Below are positions 58,444 to 64,000 of a DNA stretch of 64,000 nucleotides, in pieces; position 1 is the stretch's first letter; each line of letters starts with the position of its first letter. Where the stretch lies: assembly GCF_965363235.1 (NCBI RefSeq), contig NC_134846.1:90142571-90206570 (forward strand), written 5' to 3'. The translations under genes were made by a program, and so were the position numbers. Source of the stretch: Mytilus galloprovincialis (lineage: Eukaryota > Mollusca > Bivalvia > Mytilida > Mytilidae). The notes beneath the pieces were generated by a model. The model saw only the letters and a list, made by a program, of their open reading frames with translations. It was not told the DNA's origin and did no database searches.

Positions 58444-61400
58444 ATGGAGGTCAAACTTAATGGCAAAAGAGCTCTCGTTACAGGGGCTGGTAAAGGTTTG
58501 TGAATACACTACTTAGTTTTGGAATATGATTATATATTATGTATTTTTGGTCCTCAATGCTTTTCAACTTCGCCATCACTTTTGTAGACGAAACGCCCGT
58601 CTGGCGCATATACAAAATTTCAATCCTAGTAGAATCCTAGTAGCTATGGTGAGTTTATTTACAGGAACATAAAGACAGGGAAATGTATGTGTATATAAAA
58701 TATTCGACTGCTTATCATACTGAAATACAACGGGAATCCAAAAAAGTTTATGAAGAGTTCTAAAGGGTTATGAGATATGAACAATTGTTTAATCCCAGGC
58801 ATAACACATTTGCTGGTTCCTGGGTATGGTAAATATTTTTAGAATTTTACTTGCTTTGAACTAGCTTTTAGTAACTGCGGGTACTCTTAAATGGGATTTT
58901 TGTTTTGTGTTTTTTTTTGTTGTTACCTTTTATTTGTTCTTACTGTTGCATCGTTTTTACATTGTGATGAAGGATTTGACGTTTTTACATTGTGGTGAAG
59001 GATTTGACGTTTTTAAATTGTTGTGGAGGAATTTACGTTTTTACATTGTGGGGTGGAAGATTTGACGTTTTTATATTGTGGTGGAGGATTAGACGGTTGC
59101 ATTGTGGTGGAGGATTTGACGCTTGCAAGCATGTTTAGCTCCGGTGCATTATTTGGGTGACTGTTCCGGGTCGGAAACCCACAGTTCTTTGGATGTTAAA
59201 AGGTGCTGTCTGTCATATATTTTATCGTTTATAGTTTTGTCATAGGGTAGGACTTTGGTTCTATCGTATGGGTTGTTTTACATTTGTCGTGTCGGGACCT
59301 TTTGATGTTGTGAAAGAAAATGTCAAATTGACCATTCCTTAGGTTATTTATCAATTTTATTGATAATACAAGTATTTACTTTTTTTAGGAATCGGTCGAG
59401 GAATCGTCAAAAGAATAGCTGAATGTGGTGCTGAAACATTCGCGCTAAGTAGGACACAACAAGACCTTGATAGTCTTAAAGCAGAGGTAAATACATAATC
59501 ATAAATATTCATTTTAAGTAGGACACAATTAGTATATGACAGTAACTGTTGTTGCCATTTCGTTTGGTATGTTTGAGCTTATGATTTTGCCATTTGTTTT
59601 GGGACTTTTCATGTTGAGTTTTTACTCGGAGTTCATTACTTTTAAAAGCAGATGTCTGAAAACAGCGTTGAAAACTTACACACTCAGAAACATTTATTCT
59701 AAGTAGGACACACGAAGACCTTGATAGTCTGAATGCAGAGGTGATATTCATAAATATTCACACTAAGTTGTACACTAGAAGACCTTGATAATCTGAATAC
59801 AGAGGTGATATTCATAAATATTCACACTAAGTTGTACACGAAAAGACCTTGATAGTCTGAATGTAGAGGTAATATTCATAAATATTCACACTAAGTTGTA
59901 CACGAAAAGACCTTGATAGTCTGAATGTAGAGGTAATATTCATAAATATTCACACTAAGTTATACACTAGAAGACCTTGATAGTCTGAATGTAGAGGTAA
60001 TATTCATAGATATTCACACTAAGTTATACACTAGAAGACCTTGATAGTCTGAATGTAGAGGTAATATTCATAAATATTCACACTAAGTTGTACATTAGAA
60101 GATCTTGATAGTCTGAATGTAGAGGTAATATTCATAAATATTCACACTAAGTTGTACACGAAAAGACCTTGATAGTCTGAATGTAGAGGTAATATTCATA
60201 AATATTCACACTAAGTTGTACACGAAAAGACCTTGATAGTCTGAATGTAGAGGTAATATTCATAGATATTCACACTAAGTTATACACTAGAAGACCTTGA
60301 TAGTCTGAATGTAGAGGTAATATTCATAGATATTCACACTAAGTTATACACTAGAAGACCTTGATAGTCTGAATGTAGAGGTAATATTCATAAATATTCA
60401 CACTAAGTTGTACATTAGAAGACCTTGATAGTCTGAATGAAGAGGTAATATTCATAAATATTCACACTTAGTTGTACACGAAAAGACCTTGATAGTCTGA
60501 ATGTAGAGGTAATATTCATAAATATTCACACTAAGTTGTACACGAGAAGACCTTGATAGTCTGAATGTAGAGGTGATATTCATAAATATTCACACTAAGT
60601 TGTACACTAGAAGACCTTGATAGTCTGAATGTAGAGGTAATATTCATAGATATTCACACTAAGTTATGCACTAGAAGATTTAGAGGGAGAGTTGTCTCAT
60701 TGGTTTCCACTCCACATCTTCTTATATCTACTTGATAGTTTGATAGCAAAAACAAATACATTCAGATTAGGTAGGACACAAGATGACCTGCGTATTCTGA
60801 AGGCAGAATTAATATGAGGCAGGCATTACCTGTAAATGGGGACGAAGTTTGTATGAATTATTTTTTTGTAACTTAAATATTTGTTAAAAAAAAGAAACGG
60901 AAATACCGTAACGTTTCCGATTTTGGTTCTGTTGTTAGGGATTTTAGTTGTGATGTTATTTAAGTTATGACGTCATATGCAATGTTAACAAAGATACGCT
61001 ATCATTAGGTAACATTTTTTCATATCAAGGAATTATTAAAAATGAAATTGGTAATGCGTTCCTTCCTATTTTATACTAGACTGATACATATATATTTCAC
61101 TCAAACTTTCATACAAACGAGACCGGAAAAAGGAAATACATTGTATATTTCTGCGCAGATGCGGGAATTCAAAACATGACCTCAAAAAAATTAAACGATT
61201 TTGAGTTCATTAGTACAATGAAAATTTCGGGGGAATTTTCCAGATTTTTTTTTTGTTTTTTTAGTTTTTTATTGATTTTCCTTCTGTTATTGGGGACTTC
61301 GTCCCCATAATATACATAAAAATGCACACTTAATAGGACACAAGAAGACGTTGATAAAATAAAAAGCAGTTTCATACTCAGAGATAAATAGTTATCAAAG

Positions 61401-63012
61401 GTACCAGGCTTATAATATTCAAAGATATCTCAGATGTAATACAGATAGTTTGGAATAAAGGCTAATGTTTATAGCTTGAAATAAGGGCTAATGTACAAAA
61501 AGCCTTAAATCAGAGATAATACATAACAGTCTCTCATTACAAGAGGGTCACTCTCACGTCAAATTTTAGATGCTAAGTAACCTATCATTATACAACTCGG
61601 TGCAAGGAGAACTTAAAATTCAATTATACTGATTTTTGATACTTAGTGCACTTTCATTGTACAAAATGGTGCAGATAGAGATATCATGCGACTCATATCA
61701 GCCTCCCGTAAACACACACACACACACCAATCTAGGTTATATTTCATCATTACTGACTTGTCCGAATCTTGGATACAAAGTGACTTAAAGTTGTATCAAG
61801 TGGTGTAAGGATAAATCTCATAAAGAGTACATACATTTCAGATCATCAATTAGACGTGTCTCTTTCCAATTACAGGGGGAATGTCAAGTAGCAAATTGCA
61901 ATGAAAGTAAAAACATAACTAAAATTAGACCACAAAAGATGAAAAATGGCATTTAAAATTAGTAAAAGCACACACCATGAGTTTCACCCTCAATCGATTT
62001 CATACTTCAAAACTGTGCTTGGTTCATCAATGCTCTATTGATTACAGGTACCAAATATCAACATAATTAACATAGACTTGCAAGACTGGGATAAAACAAG
62101 AGAAGAAGTTAGTAAGATCGGACACATAGACTTACTGGTCAATAATGCTGGTGTTGGCTGTGCATTTCCATTCCTTGACACACCAAAAGAAGAGATAGAT
62201 AGGTGAAAATATATACAGAAATAATTTTGATTACTTTACAGTCTTCATACAGATATTTGTTCTGTCTGTTTTGTAACAATCATTGAAGACGACTTCATTC
62301 ATCAGATTGATACAAAGTAGAAAAACATCTAACAAAAAAAAACAGTCCTTACATTTGAAAGGTATTTATACATTCCTAACAAGACACAGTATCCATGTTA
62401 AATTTTTGTTTAGCTATATTAAACACATTGTCCTAAATGTTATAAACGTTGTAGTACACACATTATTCGTATATAAGACAAACTGTTGCATATCCCTGAA
62501 AACCGAGCAACATGAATCACCACAAACTGGGAGTGATATCAGGTACTCCGTGAGGGACAGCAGAACCTGCTCAATATGTAATCTTTACAAAATAAAACAA
62601 AACAAAACAAAACAAACATAAGAAATTATGAATTGAACCTACAAATTTCCCAATCATTGTCATTCTTAAATAAGGGGTAGGATAAGACGCCCCCAACTCC
62701 ACCTTTATTTTCCCTTACTTCTAAACGAAAATCAATAAATGTTCCCAAAAATATCCCAATTACTACCCCTCTTAGCTCAGTTTCCGCCCCTAACTTCCCC
62801 ATTACTAAGGCTTCCCTCAAACTGATTCCAGCTTCCCTTATGACCCCATCCTAAAGATACTGATATTTTAAGGTAAAATGTTATAGACTACTTTATCTAC
62901 AATCCTTTATATTCTGTCATTGATATCGATATTGATTCTCAGTAAACATTCATTTTCGCATTGTTTCAGGTTCTATGATGTCAACGTTAAAGCAGTGTTC
63001 AATGTTTCGCAG
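58444..63012 (+). CDS. DCXR: dicarbonyl/L-xylulose reductase (SDR family), copy C, exons 1-4 (partial)
   Basis: Exons 58444-58495, 59389-59486, 62048-62202 and 62970-63012 have exactly the lengths and phases of copy A exons 1-4 (52, 98, 155, 43 nt), with intact GT-AG borders, and encode 116 residues. Seen: TGAGKGIG cofactor motif (residues 13-20), SRTQQDLDSLKAE, VDL-type IDLQDWDKTREE, LLVNNAG and YDVNVKAVFNVSQ with Asn107. Ser136, Tyr149 and Lys153 lie in exons beyond base 64000. Differences from copy A include a canonical Gly-Ile-Gly, and Gly87-Cys-Ala-Phe in place of Ile-Cys-Arg-Ile after the NNAG motif, near the substrate side. No frame break is seen, so it is probably functional. Intron 2 is swollen by an array copied from the exon 2 edge. 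Confidence 0.88.
58545..58645 (+). repeat. short relic of the subfamily-1 hammerhead repeat
   Basis: GGTCCTCAATGCTTTTCAAC, TTTTGTAGACGAAACG and CGTCTGGCGCATA remain; the CTGATGA half of the core is deleted. Confidence 0.6.
58950..59120 (+). repeat. 28-bp tandem array
   Basis: The unit CGTTTTTACATTGTG + GTGAAGGATTTGA recurs about six times with increasing drift, in DCXR-C intron 1. Confidence 0.8.
59690..60680 (+). repeat. 64-bp tandem array made from the DCXR-C exon 2 edge and donor
   Basis: Fifteen full units plus a partial one, spaced exactly 64 bp (GACCTTGATAGTCTGAA at 59717, 59781, 59845 and so on to 60613). Each contains the last ~35 nt of exon 2, coding DLDSLN-E, and a GAG|GTAATA donor, then TTCATAAATATTCACACTAA. 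Two sequence variants alternate in a higher-order pattern (ACACGAAAAGACC and ACACTAGAAGACC). Confidence 0.93.
60685..60730 (-). repeat. GCCAATGAGACAAC family fragment
   Basis: GGGAGAGTTGTCTCATTGG and CCACATCTTCTTATATCTA. It abuts the truncated last unit of the 64-bp array. Confidence 0.6.
60731..62047. other. rest of DCXR-C intron 2
   Basis: Further single decayed exon-edge copies occur near 60765-60800 and 61330-61350. A (CA)n run lies at about 61712-61727. No gene is seen. Confidence 0.5.
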
Positions 63013-63239
63013 GTAATTATTATGACCCGCAAACGATAATTTTCATTTCCAGGGCTATCCGTAAGTTTATTTGGCTGTACCGTATCAGATTAAAGTTTGA
63101 ATTGAAACTTAATGTGCATTATGTTTTGAATACTACCAGGACTCGGTAGGGGATACGTTATTATCATTACATATTATGTTGTTGTCTTATATCTGTGAAT
63201 TTCATTTACTTACTAAGGAAAGTATTATGTATTATGCTT

Positions 63240-63560
63240 ACTAACGAGATACGGCACACGGCGTATACAACACATTCTGACGTGGACAATCATGACAGCA
63301 CACGGCGTATACAAAACACTCTGACGTGGACAATCATGACAGCACACGGCATACACTAAACAATACTGTGTGGATGTGGCTAACGCCATACACCAACCAA
63401 TAATATGTAAACGAAGCACACACCGTACACCAAACAATACTGTGTGGACGTGGTTCACGCTGTACACCAACCAATACTATGTGAACGAAGCACACACCTT
63501 ACACCAAACAATACTGTGTGTGCGTGTATTACACGACGTACACCAAACAATCATTTGTGG
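63240..63560 (+). repeat. degenerate ~40-bp tandem array in DCXR-C intron 4
   Basis: The motif ACACCAAACAATACTGTGTG followed by GACGTGG or GAACGAAGCACACACC recurs about eight times, in two alternating variants. Copies A and B lack it. Confidence 0.75.
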
Positions 63561-63869
63561 ACGTAGATAGAAGATATAATTTTCGTACATTTCATCCACC
63601 TTTTTTCATTTATATACATATTTTCTTTTTCTTTCAATGAATAAGAGTTATCATTTAACTTATTTCAAATTATTTTTATTACTTAGTCCATGTTAGTGAC
63701 AGTTATAAATAATAGCAGGATTTGGGTGTTCGTCAATTAGGCAGCAATCAAACAACAAAAACAACTTATGAGTTGTATGGGTCAACATTAAGACTTTGAC
63801 AATTGACATATGACTGTATATACACATTATACAAGAAAGTAGTATTTATAACTTGCTGTTGTATTCTAT

Positions 63870-64000
63870 ACATAGGCGGCAAATTAGAATAAACAATGTT
63901 ATAAAAATCAAATGTGTCATGATTGCCAATGAGACAATTACAATAACGGTAAAGCGATTGATCACTGTACGGTCTACAACAATGATGAAAATCCATAACA
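63870..64000 (+). repeat. GCCAATGAGACAAC family copy, cut by the window end
   Basis: CATGATTGCCAATGAGACAA, GATCACTGTACGGTCTACAA and CAATGATGAAAATCCATAAC follow the family order. Confidence 0.7.

Noticed and set aside
59690-60680. Could the 64-bp array be a CRISPR?
   Set aside because: No unique spacers; units are contiguous and derive from exon 2. The same applies to the 36-bp array.
1-64000. Search for retrovirus-like, Polinton-like or toxin-gene fossils
   Set aside because: No polymerase, capsid, envelope or long terminal repeat pattern was recognised; the only reverse-transcriptase remnant belongs to a LINE.

Overview
The window looks like a piece of a bivalve genome, most like a marine mussel (Mytilus-type). 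The reasons are AT-rich DNA, small exons in long introns, and many dispersed repeats of a mussel-like kind, for example a family carrying GCCAATGAGACAAC next to a conserved block ATACCGCATAGTCAGCTATA. There are no bacterial-style genes. I recognise no LTR retrovirus-like element, Polinton, rRNA or tRNA gene. All genes are spliced and were assembled by hand from GT-AG borders and reading phase.

Left arm (1-14.6 kb): two divergent genes. On the minus strand is the N-terminal part of a ZGRF1-type DNA helicase gene (start codon at 5522, four exons, leaving the window at base 1 inside an exon of at least 851 codons). On the plus strand is a complete six-exon gene (6573-14416) for a secretory-pathway type I membrane protein with a signal peptide, a Gln/Pro/Ser repeat region, an acidic stretch, one membrane helix and a short basic tail. 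It resembles TGN38/TGOLN2 proteins in layout, but the family is uncertain. Its first intron holds a LINE fragment inside a TA-flanked inverted-repeat element.

Middle (14.6-29.5 kb): no convincing gene. It holds inverted-repeat elements with TTAA or other flanks, 23-, 36- and 48-bp tandem arrays (the 36-bp array is about 3.4 kb), and the start of a segmental duplication.

Right arm (29.5-64 kb): three plus-strand paralogues of dicarbonyl/L-xylulose reductase (DCXR, short-chain dehydrogenase). Copy A (29527-37088) is complete: seven exons, 241 residues, catalytic Asn107/Ser136/Tyr149/Lys153. Copy B (45189-50290) is a decayed copy lacking exons 1-2, with three frameshifts. Copy C (58444 to window end) has intact exons 1-4 and runs off the window. 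Upstream of A and B lies a duplicated 2.4-kb block; the B-side block later took in a 0.76-kb repeat, itself split by a 2.8-kb A-B-B-A composite insertion.

Most interesting: (1) two related dispersed repeat subfamilies carry complete type I hammerhead ribozyme motifs, with compensatory base changes in all three helices; one pair forms a 349-nt tandem unit like a retrozyme, and three of the motifs lie in sense orientation inside introns of DCXR copy A. (2) Three separate tandem arrays are built from exon edges: the ZGRF1 exon 3 splice acceptor, the DCXR-C exon 2 splice donor and the DCXR-B terminal exon.
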